A DNA stretch of 64,000 nucleotides from Prosopocoilus inquinatus. Taxonomy: Eukaryota; Arthropoda; Insecta; Coleoptera; Lucanidae. The notes beneath the pieces were generated by a model. That model made no database searches. It saw only the letters and a list, made by a program, of their open reading frames with translations, and had not been told where the DNA came from. The translations under genes and the position numbers were made by a program. The stretch is taken from assembly GCA_036172665.1 (NCBI GenBank), contig CM069871.1:5952001-6016000 (forward strand), written 5' to 3'. Positions 12,345-24,400 of the stretch are shown one piece after another. The stretch's first letter is position 1, and every line of letters starts with the position of its first letter.

Positions 12345-13145
12345 CCCATTTCAGAATTGACTTCTGAAAGTATTAAGCTTCGCCCAAGAGCCTGGCTCAC
12401 CATAGTTTCTTCGTTCAAACATTGGGAGAACCCTTGTAACGTATACCATCAGACTAATCGAAGAAGCAAGCTCGGCCTTCACCCAGCCTTTTCAGAATTG
12501 GCTTCTGAAAGTGTCAAGCCTCCATCCAAGACCCTGAGCCTTTTACAAAGATCCGATGTCTTTGATTATCGATTAGTAACCATCGATAGTGCAAGATTTC
12601 CTTTTATCATAGCAACTTTTCTCAATCATTGGCGGAACCTTTACAAAGAAGACACTCAGAATTGGCTTCTGAAAGTATCGAGCTTCATCGAAGAGCTCGG
12701 ACCAGCTACAAAGTTCCCATGTCTTTGTTCAACTATTAATAACCATCGATAATGCAAGATCTCCTTCTATAGTAGCGACTTTTCACGATTTTCTGGAACT
12801 TCCATTTAGATAGTAGCTTCTCTGGTAAAAATAACATTGGAGGAACCTTTGGAAAGAAGACGGTCAAAATAACCGAAGAGGCAAGCTCGGTCTTCAACTT
12901 GCCCATTTCAGTATTGGCTTCTGAAAATATCAAGCTTCGCTCAACCATCTACAAAGTTCCGATGTCTTTGATCGACGATTAGAAACCGTCGACAGATGTC
13001 CTTTTATTATAACTACGTTTCACGATCGTCTGAAACTTCCATTAAGAATGTAGCTTCTTTGTTCCAAATATCAGTGGGGGGAACCTTTGCAATGAAGACG
13101 ACCGGAGTAATCGAAGAAATAAGCTCGGTCTTCAACTTGCTACCT
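12345..13145. repeat. Tandem array, 3-4 diverged units of about 140-250 bp
   Basis: The phrase CAGAATTGGCTTCTGAAA, with variants, starts units near 12352, 12493, 12657 and 12909. AAGCTCGG(T/C)CTTCA recurs near 12467, 12885 and 13121, and CGATTAGTAACCATCGATA-like blocks recur between them. Units differ in length through internal deletions. The 131-residue open frame at 12357-12752 results from the repeats. Confidence 0.7.
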
Positions 13146-13640
13146 ATTTGGAGGAATGTTTCCGTTTCCTATTGGATCATATGATTCGTTAGGTGAGATT
13201 ATGGTTTTAGGAAACGAAATTTTAAACCGTAATAACCTTGATGGCCCGCGCCTTTTAAACTTGCCTTCTATTTGCCTCTTACTCCTGCTTTCAGTTTCCT
13301 TTTTCATCCTTAACTCCGCCATTCCGCTCTACTTTTTCCTACTTCCTTATTCTCTTTGCCCTTTGTTCATTAGTGATGATTATTCTTATCCGTAGAATAC
13401 TATAGGCCGATAATTTTCGCTGATTCTGAAGTACATTTAGATCTTAACATCTCCATCTCCATTGGATTGAACTTTTATCTTCCTATTTTCACCTGTTATC
13501 TTCTAACGTCTTCGTTAGATCTTATTTTCTCTCCACTCTCAGATATTTAGTTTTGCCCTCATTAATTTCTAACCAGCAGTCTTTGATCTATCCTCTGTAG
13601 ATTGGAATTTTCTACATAATTATTTCTTTTGATATTTTTC
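13140..13640 (-). pseudogene. Non-LTR retrotransposon relic: end of RT and C-terminal tail
   Basis: On the minus strand three pieces typical of the region after the RT catalytic core appear in the correct order. They are INEGKTKYLRVER near 13545-13585 (compare the usual INxxKTKY block), a degraded IGR-KFN piece near 13480-13500 (compare the beta-strand before the YLG motif), and EGKFKRRGPSRLLRF near 13240 (compare the GRRxRGRPxxRW tail of many arthropod non-LTR elements). Stop codons and frameshifts separate them. The catalytic YADD box and everything upstream are missing. The element is 5'-truncated and dead. The clade cannot be assigned by eye; the relic at 39.4-41.0 kb is similar. Confidence 0.5.
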
Positions 13641-14820
13641 GCTAGTTTTAAGTCGTGCGTGCCGGTTAAATATCGACGTCATTGTTGAGTTATATTCCTT
13701 TTAGCCTTTATGTTATTTTGTGTTTTGTTCTATGACAAATTGGGGGAAGACCCACAATAACATGAGAAAACCAATGAAATCCAATCCAACCCAACAAGCA
13801 AAACCTAAAACAGTTTGAAACCAGATGATTTGAATAGAAGTTTAACAAAAACTATGAAAACTGAAATTAATTTAGTTAATGTGAAGCAGAAAATAAAAGG
13901 TTAATGAAGAGGTAAGGCACCAATTGACGAAACAGGATACTACGAAAGAATAGAACAAAAACATAATAATGCAACGAACAGAAAATCAAGAAAGAGCTGG
14001 CGGAAAGCTGAAGAGAAAATAAAACTTCAGCATGAAATCGTGAAAAAGAAGAAATCAAAAGAATGTTTAAGGAAAAGAGTTATTTCGGGTATAAGTTAGA
14101 GAGAAAATTGGTATTGGTAAAAAAAGGGAAAGAAGGAACAACAATTTGGAACGAAAACTTAAATCTGTATAGATAGTAAGAAAATAGTTTTTAACCTTTA
14201 TATGTCTTTAAAATGAAAAATAACTGAGAAGAAAATCAATTACTCTTTTTTCCCCTCTTGTTCTTCTTCACTTTGGATATTCTTTCTACGATGGCCGTCT
14301 TGTCCTTGGTTTGTCTATGTTTCCTTTCACGACGCCCATCCTCTATGCCCTCCAGAAATTATCTTCATTTTTTGTCCGCTGTTTTTTCAATCTTTCGCCC
14401 AGATTGAACATATCTTATCCTTGCATTTCTCTTCGTTAGGAAAAACCGTGCGCTTTATTTTATTTGCTCCTATGGTGTGAAGATCAGCTCCTTTTTGGAA
14501 TCATCTGATGATAATTTGAAACTGGTTCGTCCTTTCTGATTATGCATCAATCTTTGTTTGATATTAGATGCAAATTGTTTTTGATCTCTGAATAGATACT
14601 TGCTCTTGTTGGGGCCTCGTCACGAGAAGAGTACCTCAAAAATTCCACCGTAACAATTTCGGCCAGGTTTTTAACACAGAGCAGCGCATGACATGCAAAT
14701 TGCTGGGTCAGCCGCAACCTTGGCCGACCTATTTTTCAATTATTATCACAGTGTCGGGCAAAAACCTGTCACAACCAAATTAATTGAACCAATCCAATTG
14801 TAATCCATGCTTCGTGCATT
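13641..14820. other. Non-coding, strand-biased DNA
   Basis: The base composition changes from purine-rich on the plus strand (about 13750-14240) to pyrimidine-rich (about 14240-14480). No coding, RNA or repeat identity is supported. Confidence 0.3.
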
Positions 14821-15372
14821 TTGGTGTCAAATTCAGCTTCATGCTCTTATCTATTTTGCCATGACCTTCATGTGGCATCCTTTTTTTCCTTCGTAAGCTC
14901 AAGATTTCTGCATCTCTTCATCATCTGCTCAAAAACACTTTTCGTTGCCAACTTCAATGTTTTTTGTGGACAAGATCTCCTTGAAAACTACGACTCATTG
15001 GGAATTCGTTCCAAATTCAGCTTTAAGGTCTTCTCTATTTTGCCACGTCCTTCATTTGGCATCTTACTTAACTTCATTTCAACATCAGCCCAAGGCACCT
15101 ACTCGTGCCCCCAAGAATTCATTTCGTTGCCAATTTCAATGTTGTTTGTAGACAAAATTCCTTGAAAACTATGTTCCATGGGGGGATATATTCGTTGCAA
15201 ATTCTACTTCATGGTTTTGTCTACTTTACCACGTCGTTCATTTGGCATCATTTTTTGCCCCGTAACTTGGTTTCACCATCTGCCTAAGACCTCTGCATCT
15301 CATCATTCCCCCAGGAATTCTTTTCGTTGCCAACTTTATTGTCTTTTGAAAACAAAATTCCCTTGAAACGTA
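14821..15372. repeat. Tandem array, three units of about 185-205 bp
   Basis: TTCGTTGCCAACTTCAATG and variants occur at 14941, 15124 and 15328, each followed by a GACAA(G/A)AT block and CCTTGAAAACTA. Upstream in each unit are GCAAATTC-GCTT and a TTTTGCCACGTCCTTCATTT-like block ending in GGCATC. Several overlapping open frames are by-products of the repeat. Confidence 0.75.
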
Positions 15373-16679
15373 AGCCCCATGGATGGAAATAGGTAGTCTA
15401 GGCAAACCAATGAATATTTCATTCACGACTGAAATCCACTAATTCATGTCCACGGTCTTTAATTTCAGATTTTTTTTTAACGAATTGTTCCAACTGGGGC
15501 CTTGTTAGAAATTATGTTTTTTTCTTGTTAACTAATTCTGAATCAATTTGCACATTTTAATTTGAGGATGTCCTAAGGAAGGAAATCGCCCCTAACACCT
15601 TGTGTCAAAAATGATTTTCCGGGTGTTCGTCTTTTCATCGAAAATATATGTAGGTTAAGTGCAAAAATCCTTTGCCCCTTATACATTGTTGGATTATACC
15701 GTCTCGTGTAATATGGTGTCCCGGAACGTGTGACGGTAACATAAAAACTTATGAAAGTTCGGCCATAAAACGAAAGTTATTTTACTGCACTATTTGTTTT
15801 CCAGCAATAAAACAAGTTTCTGCCGTAGTTTGCATGTATTTTTATTATTGGGTTTCCTCGACGGCTAGACCCCGACGCTCGCTCATTAATTTCCTGCGGA
15901 TCTAACGAGTTGACCAGACAAGCAAGCGCATTAGAAAATGGGACAATGGCGTCGAAGCTCGCGAGCTTCTGAATTTGATGGTGCATTAAAATTTTAGTCC
16001 TGTTGCATTTACTGCCGGTATGATTATACTGTTATTAACGGCGATAGAGAAGAATAATTTGAACGTTATTCCGGTTGTGATAAAATATTTCGTGTAAATG
16101 TTACTAGGTTCAAAGGTGTACTTGGCTGCTTTTGCTGTCGTGATTAGAGGTAGTTTACGTTTACATTTAAATGTCAGTATTTTCACTAGCGCAAACAAAT
16201 ACAAAATACACCCTTCAGTTGATTGTGTATAATAATAAGTAATAAGTTTCGGAAGAGATTAACACACCGCTTGGTTTTACATTGTAATTACCTATTTTTA
16301 AATTAATTAAATTAAAGAAACTTCTTTATTAATTATGCGATATAATAGATATAAATACAGGGCCTCTGTCGGATGATTATTAGTTCCTATAGAGCATGAA
16401 GTCGATTATTAAAACTTCTCTGTGAAAATAAATAAACCAATTAGTGGTCCACGTCGACATCGCTGTTTAATTACCTCTGTTTGTTAATGCAGAACCGGTT
16501 TATCCGCTCGGAAGAATTTGCTCGAAAGAAATGAGATTACACTTAACGCATAAAGAGTTTTCTAGATACACTGTATTTTAGAATTTTGTAACTCAATAGT
16601 GCACAAATTCTCGGAAGACCACGAACGCGTTGGCCGGTGCGTAAGATCGAAGAGGTCTAAAACGTTTCTCTAATACAAA
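15373..16679. other. Non-coding DNA, nothing recognised
   Basis: About 1.3 kb without a supported gene, RNA or repeat. Short AT-rich palindromic runs (for example TTAATTAAATTAA near 16303) are compositional. Confidence 0.35.
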
Positions 16680-16681
16680 TA

Positions 16682-17975
16682 CGTGGGCTGCTGGAAAAGT
16701 TTCTGGAAACGGTATGAAAAAACGCATACAAAATTTGGTAAACGGTATCATTGTTTTTCGAAGTATTCGCCTTTGACGTTAATACATTTTTGCATACGCT
16801 CGAACCAATTTCTAAATCACGTTTTCCACTCTAAAGATGGTACCTCAGAAACCAGTGTCCGGAATGTTTCAACCGCTGCTTCACCCGACGAAAATCGCTC
16901 ACCACGCATTTTATTTTTAATATTTGGGAACAAAAAGAAATCATTAGGTGATAAATCAGGTGAATATGGACAATGAGTCATTAATTCAACATTTTTGTTG
17001 GACAAAAAATCAACTGTTTGACGGGCTGAGTGAGAGCTGGCGTTGTCATGATGGAGAATAATTCGTCGATTTCGATTGTTTCTTCTTATTTGATCGATGA
17101 CTTTAGGCAAACAAATTGTAGTATACCAATCAGCTTTTACGGTTTTTCGATCCTCTAAAGCCACGGTTGCTACATGTCCAGTTAAACCAAAGAAACAAGC
17201 AATCATTTGCTTCGCAGCACTGCGTGAAAGGACAACGTTTGTTGATTTTGGTTCATTTTGAATTACCCAAACGCTAGATTGTTGTTTACTTTCTGGCTCG
17301 TACGAATAGATCCACGTTTCGTCACCAGTTACAATGTTATAAACTAAATTTGAACGACATCCATTGAATTTCTTGAGCATTTCTCCGCACTATTTGACTT
17401 GAACTGTTTTTGCGCTTCTGTTAAATTCTGTGGGATCCAACGACTGAAAAGCTTTCGTATGTTCAAATGATCATGCAAAATCTGGTCTATTACTTTCATG
17501 TCAATGCGTAAGGATGCTTGAATCTCACGGTATGTCACACGTCGATCTCGTTCAAGCATTTAACGCACAGCATCTACATTAGTGGCAACAACAGATGTTG
17601 GTGGATGACCTTCACGAAATTCGTCACTGAGAGAGGTACGTCCACGCTGGCATTCGGCAAACCAATTATAAACACTGCTCTATGATGGTGCTTCATCTCC
17701 AAAAGCCAAATGAAGCCGATCGAGGCATTGTTTCGGCGTTAGACCACATTTGAAATCGTAAAAAATCATGGCACGAAAATTTTCACGCGAGATTTCCATG
17801 TTTACACAAAATTACTTTTTCTCAAATGCTGTACAAACAAAACTAGTTCACTTGGATAGGAACTGTCAATAGAATTATAGGCGAAAAATGTCAAATTTTT
17901 CAAATATGACAGTTGATAAACGCATTAAGCAATTTTAGACCTACCAGATTCCAGAAAATTTTCCAGCAGCCCACG
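16682..17975 (-). mobile_element. Full-length inactive mariner (Tc1/mariner, DD34D)
   Basis: The 1294-bp element has matching ends: CGTGGGCTGCTGGAAAAGTT on the left and its near-exact reverse complement on the right. About 25 of the first 27 bases agree. TA dinucleotides flank both ends (16680-16681 and 17976-17977), the hallmark target duplication. The length is the usual mariner length. The transposase relic fills the minus strand. The well-preserved TIRs with several coding lesions suggest an insertion of moderate age. The transposase motif text resembles vertumnana-type mariners, but I cannot assign a subfamily firmly. Confidence 0.97.
16748..17799 (-). pseudogene. Mariner transposase pseudogene
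   Basis: The ancestral product would cut and rejoin DNA at the TIRs, with an N-terminal helix-turn-helix domain and a C-terminal DDD nuclease domain. The start at 17799 opens MEISRENFRAMIFYDF, a normal mariner start. The catalytic residues are visible: VTGDETW (first D), HHDNASSH (second D) and SPDLSPNDFF (third D), with exactly 34 residues between the last two. The C-terminus ends GEYFEKQ at about 16748. The frame is broken by TAG at 17680-17682, TAA at 17560-17562, a frameshift near an A5 run at about 17406-17411, and TGA at 16817-16819. In the shifted frame a further stop sits at 17390-17392. It cannot make active transposase. The 1052-bp span matches the family's roughly 345-350 codons. 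Confidence 0.95.
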
Positions 17976-19690
17976 TACAGAGCGCGATGACCGTGATTAC
18001 CATGGACCAATGAAAGTCTTGATGTCAAACGACGTCACGTCACATCCAAGACGCAATGTTGTCACCTTACTAACTCAAACACATACCACACGTGGTTGCC
18101 GAAAGTAACTTCGAATTACCCCGTAATAGTATCTACACTATCTTTTAAACATACAGTATATTTTATTTTACATTAATATACAAGTAGACAAATATTTTCA
18201 GAGCTTAACAAATTTTCCATCTTTCTTATCCACCCAAACGCAAACAACAAATAACCTTATTAGTGTCAAAGTGATAAAGAGTGGGTTTGTTTTCCGACAG
18301 TAATTAACGGAGTTGGTGCGTTTAAAACATTTGTTCTCCGGTTTTCGACGCAGTGTCCCGCCGTAACATTTACATAAGCAAAATAACAAAGGAACATTAA
18401 AATATTTCGGCGTTTGAGCCGTTTCTTCGGCGGTAACCCCCGCATTTATAATGCCCTAAGCGCAGACGTAAGCCTAAATGGAACCTTTTCAGATTACCTA
18501 CTTAGTGAGCACTTGTGTACATAATTTTCTTTTGCGTGTATAATGTTTAACGTGGATTAAAACGTTTCATCTCGAGCGTAAACGCGCGCTGCTTTTCGCC
18601 AAAGTTCTCTCACCCGCAAAACGCAAACAATTATTTTCGCATTTGATACACGTAAACACATCTACCGCCTGTTTCACTGAATTTTACGAAAAACGATACA
18701 AACAGATACCATACAATAAAAAAAAATTAAGACAACAGCGAACCCGCACGATTTCAAGTTTAAATGCAACATACTGTATGCAAATATTCTAATAATTTTG
18801 AACGTCGCATGCAAAAAGTGGATGGTGTCCTTGATTAATTAATTATTATTGAGGGTTTGATATCGCTGCGTTTAATCAAAAGCGTTTCAGGTCCCTGAAA
18901 ATTTTAACGCATGGAGAAAAGCTTTCAGCAAATTAATTTACCATGAAATATCTAATCATTAATTTACTACTCCTACTACTATTTTCCGGTTCGTTTCGAG
19001 CGATTGAAACAACTTTAATTCATGTCAATTTGTGAAGTCAAAGCCATCAAATATTAAAAGTACACTCAGCCAGGAAATGTAAGCGCGAATATCTAATAAT
19101 ATAATATATAAAAATATCAAACACGGCGAAAACAAATAGTGAGTTGTTGTAAATGATTAATTACATGCGGAACGCGTTGAAATGTTCCGCCATTTTCGAT
19201 TTGTAAAATTAATAAATAAATTTCCGCCAGTTGATTGTCAATTTACCAGAGGTTTTCATTTGTGTATTCTGTGCTTTGTTGCCGTTCGTTTTGCGGTGAA
19301 AACTTTCAAAACTAATCGAGAAGGGAACAATTGTAGTATGTGAGAAATCAATCAGTCGGTAATTGCATACTTTATGTTACTGTGATGACTGAGAGTATTA
19401 TTAATAAGTGGTAAATGTTCATTTTTTAAATCGTTTAAAAGTCACAGGACCATTATAGCCGCTGTGTATAAACAAAGAAGAATGATGTTAATACGGAATC
19501 AAGAATGAATATCTTGATTGTGTAAGAAAAGAGGAACGTAAGAAATCAGAGAAATTGTAGAGAAAATATTTATATTTTATTTATGAAAGCTTAATTTTGA
19601 AGTAGCATCATCTACAATAAGTTTTTGAATTGTTGATTTCTTTGCGGATTTTCAGTTTCCATAAAACAGGATTTACACTCAAAAGAAAGC
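17976..19690. other. Non-coding DNA, nothing recognised
   Basis: About 1.7 kb between the mariner and the box-bearing array. No gene, RNA or repeat is supported. A 63-residue open frame on the minus strand at 18198-18389 has no recognisable domain. Confidence 0.35.
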
Positions 19691-21830
19691 CAAGTTCATT
19701 GACGGAGGCGCCACCTATGAATCATCTATTTAAGAAAAATTGCACTGATGTAATCGGCAATATTTTTTTCCGTGGTGCTGATTTTTTTAACCATTTCCAG
19801 AGCAAAACATATTTTACAGAAAAGCTTTCCACTAAAAACAAGAAAAGACAAATTCGCTAGAAAATTCAGTTTCATTTACAGCGACGCCATCTATGAATGA
19901 AAATTTATTTACTAACAAAATTTACAAAAATTTTGATTTCTATGCTCGTCGATTTCCTTGCCCATTTCCAAGCATCTGATGACAATTTTCCGGGAGCTTT
20001 ACACTCAAAAGGAAACGATGTTTTCTTAGAAGATTCAGTTTAATTTGCAGTGGCGGCATCTATGAATTACTTGGAAAAGATACAGTGACATAATCTATAA
20101 TAATTTTCTGAGTTGCTGATTTTTTCATTTTGTTTCCTCACCGGGAGACATTTTGCAGGAAAGTTTCATACAAAAAATTTAGCAGAGAATTCAGTTTTAT
20201 TTACAGTAGCACCATCTATGAATCATTTACTTAAATACTTACTTACTGACGTAATATACAAAAATGTTGATTTCTTTACCGATTTTCAGAACAGAAGACA
20301 ATTTGTAGGAAGCTTTACGCTCAAGCGAAAGCGCAGTTTATTAGAAAGTACAATAAAATCTGCAGTGGCGCCATCTCATTTATTTTAGAAAAATTACAGA
20401 CTTAATCTGCAATCATTTTGTGAATTCTTGTTTTCTTAACACATTTCCAGATCAGGAGACATTGCAAAAAACACTTTAAAAAAATCGGTGTTAAAATTAC
20501 GATGGCGCCATCTATGAATCATATAAGTACTTTGGAAAAATCTCAGTGACATAATCTGCAATAATTTTCCGAATCGTTGATTTCTTTCTCCAATTCCTGA
20601 AGAGAAGAAAGCCTTTTTCTGGGAAGTTTTGGATTCAAAAAGAAGCGAAATTCGTTGGAAAATTCAGCTTAATTTACAGTGGCGCGCCATCTGTGAGTTG
20701 ATTTTGGTAAAATTACAGCTACGATCATTTTCTGAATCAGTTTTAGCCATTTTTTAGCCATTTTCAAATGTTGAAGACTTATTACGGGAAACTTAAAGCT
20801 CCGTTAACATGAGGCGCGATTCACGAACGTCACACAACGTACACTTTCGTTAACCGCGCTTCGTGTAAACTACCGCTACGTGGAAAACGTAAGAAAAAAA
20901 ACTTTTGCATCATGAAATTGCACATTTCGTGAGTAATCAACAAAAGTTATTGACGTTCGTAATTCACACACCACATCAGCGGGGCTTCACACTTAAAAGG
21001 AAGCGAAATTTTCTTACAATTTCCAGTGGCGCCATCCATGTAACTATTCTCTTAGCTCACTGTGATTATCTAATTCTAATTTCCAAAAAAAAAAATGTCT
21101 GACGTTACAAATTCTAAATTAACGAATTATGAAGCTTTTGTGTGCAGCTTCGAACAGAAAGAAAAAATGCAATAGAAAATTAATTTGAAAATCTAGTGGC
21201 ACCACCTAGGTGTTTATAATAGCATTTCTCTGAATAATAAACTGTAACTTTTCAAGATGATTTTAAAGATATCTTTTTTTCTTCTATTTATCATTCATTT
21301 TTTTATCCATTTACCCCAAATGGATAAAAAAATGAACGATAAATAGAAACAGAAAAGATATCTTTAAAATCATCTTGAAAAATTACAGTTTATTATTCAG
21401 AGAAACAGTTATTATAAAGAAACAGTTTGCAGGAAGTTTTTGGTTCAAAAGAAAATAAAATTAGGTTTAATTTGTGGTGGTTCCATCTATGAAGTTTTTC
21501 TGCCAAAACTACGATTTTCAGAGCAATTCTTGAAAAGAAAATTGAGAGGTATTTATTAGAAAATTAGTTTTAAAGTCTACTGGCGCCATCTAGCAGTATT
21601 CCTGGGAATCCTAAACTGCAATTTTTCGAGACTAGTTTAAAATTATATTTTTTATTTTTTATTTAAAAACTGAACTATATTGGCGCCACCATTCGATAAT
21701 TTTCTGAATTGTTCACTTTTTTAAACCCGTTCACTCAAATCCGGAAATATTTTGCAGGCAATTTTAATAATAATAAGGAAGCGAAATTCTGTTTAATTGA
21801 CACTGGCGCCATCTATGGCTATTTCTTCCA
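19690..21830. repeat. Diverged tandem array with a GGCGCCATCT box in each unit
   Basis: The box TGGCGCCATCT or a close variant occurs at 19707, 19883, 20051, 20207, 20366, 20503, 20681, 21027, 21197, 21478, 21581, 21681 and 21804. The first seven spacings are 176, 168, 156, 159, 137 and 178 bp; the next is 346 (about two units), and later ones shorten. Each early unit also carries TTTACACTCAAAAGGAA before the box and an (A)TGAATCAT, then CAATAATTTTC block after it. The box is clearly better conserved than the rest. On the minus strand it reads AGATGGCGCCA, which fits the AGRKGGCRSYV half of the known CTCF consensus. Binding is not shown by sequence alone. Confidence 0.75.
21213..21418. repeat. 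Near-perfect long hairpin inside the box-bearing array
   Basis: Arms of about 95 bp face each other across roughly 5 bases (ACCCC). The left arm includes AAGATGATTTTAAAGATATC and the right arm its exact complement. Its high identity compared with the surrounding diverged units means it formed, or was corrected, recently. It interrupts the normal unit spacing between the boxes at 21197 and 21478. Confidence 0.85.
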
Positions 21831-22031
21831 AAATCACTATTCAGTGGAACTTGGTATGGTATCCACGACTAAATAACAATGAGTGAAGTTACGTAAGTCA
21901 AAATTTTCAAATTGTAAAACCGTTTGAAAACAAAAATAATTAATTATTTGGAGAAATTAATTATTTTAAAACCTGTACAGTTCAAGGAAAAATATTCGGA
22001 AATAAATAAATTGATCAATGGTTTTTGGTTT

Positions 22032-22103
22032 GCAGTGGGAATTTCGAGCTACGTTTCTGCTGAGCAAGCCGCAAATAGGGCTGAAACAGCTGTACAGAGG
22101 CTG
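22032..22103 (+). ncRNA. Hammerhead ribozyme, decayed copy A (type I layout)
   Basis: The copy matches the copy at 51538-51610 closely. Stem I pairs GTTTCTG (22053-22059) with CAGAGGC (22095-22101) over seven pairs, including two G-U. The core position 22060-22066 reads CTGAGCA where the family requires CTGATGA. Stem II is 22067-22082 with an AAATA loop region. GAA follows at 22083-22085, then the A-U and C-G pairs of a minimal stem III and a GTA triplet (22092-22094), so cleavage would fall after 22094. The two core substitutions should abolish activity. Hammerheads of this kind are known from Penelope-like retroelements, retrozymes and Schistosoma satellite DNA. No such element ORF is visible here. 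Confidence 0.75.
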
Positions 22104-24400
22104 TTTATAAGTAACACAGAAGTGTTAAGTTTTTAACTTGTTCGGACAAGTTTCAATGTGATCTGATTGGGTGAGTATAAAAACAGTATATCAGTAACAA
22201 TAACACATGCAAACATGTCGCAAAGAAACGGATTATTAAAAACGAAAATTACAAAAGGTAGAGTTGATTGAAAATTGGAATAAACTAAATGCAAATGTTT
22301 AAATAATAAGAAGATTGATGGTGGGTTTCACAAAAAAAAAAATTGTTAATCACAGATTAATGTAATTATCTGATTAAAGAACGAATTGGACGAAGTTAAC
22401 AGTAAATTTGAAACAACCAATTATATTGTTTCACCCAACCAATCACAGGCTTGAGACTTTCATGATCTTCCAAAGTGACTGCAATCTTAAACTGATAATG
22501 GTATGTTTCATTAGGCGTCGTATTTTTTTTTTTTTCATTTTAAAGCAAAACGTTACATTTTTAAAGTCTCTTAATTCAACAAGAAAACAACACTAACAAT
22601 AATAATAAACAATCAGTACCTATTATAATATAACTGGATCAATGTACGCTTGGCTTTATCGTAAGTAACCATCTCAATTGGCAATTTTCTTTCTTTCAAT
22701 GCGCACTAAATTTAATGGAATACTCTTGTAACACCCGTTACGTAAACAGCAGTTATTTTGTTTGAAGTCGTGAAATGTTCTTATGGAAAACCATTACGCA
22801 AAGCGATCATTATTTGCTAACTGAAATATGATGTGGTTATAAAACAATTTATGTTGGCACTTTCTCTACGTCTTTATTGCGGAATATTTTTAGAAGCAAC
22901 TAGCGATTCAGTAAATACCCTTTTATACTAATTAATTAATAACACTTATTACTTGTTGTACTGGAACAAACGCACAAATTGATGATATCAAATGATACTC
23001 CTGTACGCGAACCACACCCTTAAGAACATTCAGCGTAAGGGCTACGAAACTGTCAAATGGTATCGTTTATGGCGAACGTCGTTGTACATACTTGTTTCCA
23101 TCTATCCACGCAGTTTTAAAGAAAACCTTGTATAAAACAGTGGCGTGCATCTTCCAATCAATTTAAAATAAACCTTGTGAAGGGTTTGTTTTGCTTGTCG
23201 CTGCATTTAATTTATTTTATTAAAGAAAAAGCTTCTGACTTTGAGTTAAGAGGTAATATATATTAATTAAATATCACTTAACTCAGAAAAATAGCAAAAA
23301 ACAACTACGATAAAAACGTCTCGTAACAAAGATGAGGGCGTGAACTCATATACAGCCAAATATATTGCTCCATCCAACGACTATCGCAGTGTATTTTATG
23401 ACGGATTAAAGCCTCGCCTTTATATGATGATCCCAGAAAATTTCATTCTCGTCTAGAAATCTCTTTTCCTTGGGACTATTCAGTAAAGCTAAGTCGATAA
23501 TTCACTCTCAACAAAGACCGGCTGGGCATATGATAAGATCGGTGTGTGGAATGTTCGGCAATCATTCTAATCTTTATTTCGCCATCTTCTTTATTAGATC
23601 GCTTCAAATCAAGAGCGAAGATGCTGTTAGTCAGCAAGTTCGCGTTACATACCATAAAGAATTACATAGCCACCGCACAGGTCGAACAAAGCAGAGGAAT
23701 TCGTCAATGCGATGGCTCCCTTCTTATTTATGAACCTAGAACGTGCAGACACAATATCACGAATGCAGGAGCTTCAGTTTAAATTCTTTCTTCCGCTTTA
23801 AACGTCCTCTGACTTTTATGCACACACACATAATCCCCAGACACGTCTTTTTACTACGAGGAGGTTTTCAGGTTGAGGTGGCGCCATCGCCAGTCTGAGC
23901 ACAATTTGAAAACGAATTATTTTGATTACGAGAAACTAGAGAGCGTTCAGTATTTTGTATGTACAATTGCAGAGGTGTAATAAATTTTGTTTACCTCCAC
24001 GCTCAACTTCTTACAAAGCAGCATTTTATTACCCCATCATTCAAAAATTGTGTTCCTTCTTTTGAACAAGGCAAGTGGGTCATGGTCCAACTTCAACTTG
24101 CCTCGACGCTCGATACTAAATAAAGACAATCACAGTAAATTGTTTGTAGCATTGATATTTGTAGCTCCAAACGAGGATTTATTTTATTACCCTTTTACAC
24201 ACGAGTCATATCTTATTCAGGTATCAAACAATTTGAAATCCTTGCAATTCTTTTCTGTTTTGTTGCAAAATATTTTTCTCTGTTTTCCTCAATTCTATCC
24301 TGTCGCTTATTCTTGTGGTAAGATGCTTTAGAGTCCTTCTTTGGTACGTATCGTGGTATTCGTTTGGGAATTCCTTTACTTGCTCTTACCCATTTCACCA
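22104..24400. other. Non-coding DNA with one isolated GGCGCCATC box
   Basis: About 2.3 kb with no supported gene or repeat apart from GGTGGCGCCATCGCC near 23877, which resembles the array box. Open frames at 23470-23782 and 23987-24331 have no recognisable domain. Confidence 0.35.

Noticed and set aside
14821..15165. 114-codon open frame
   Set aside because: It spans tandem units of about 185 bp and shifts frame between them.
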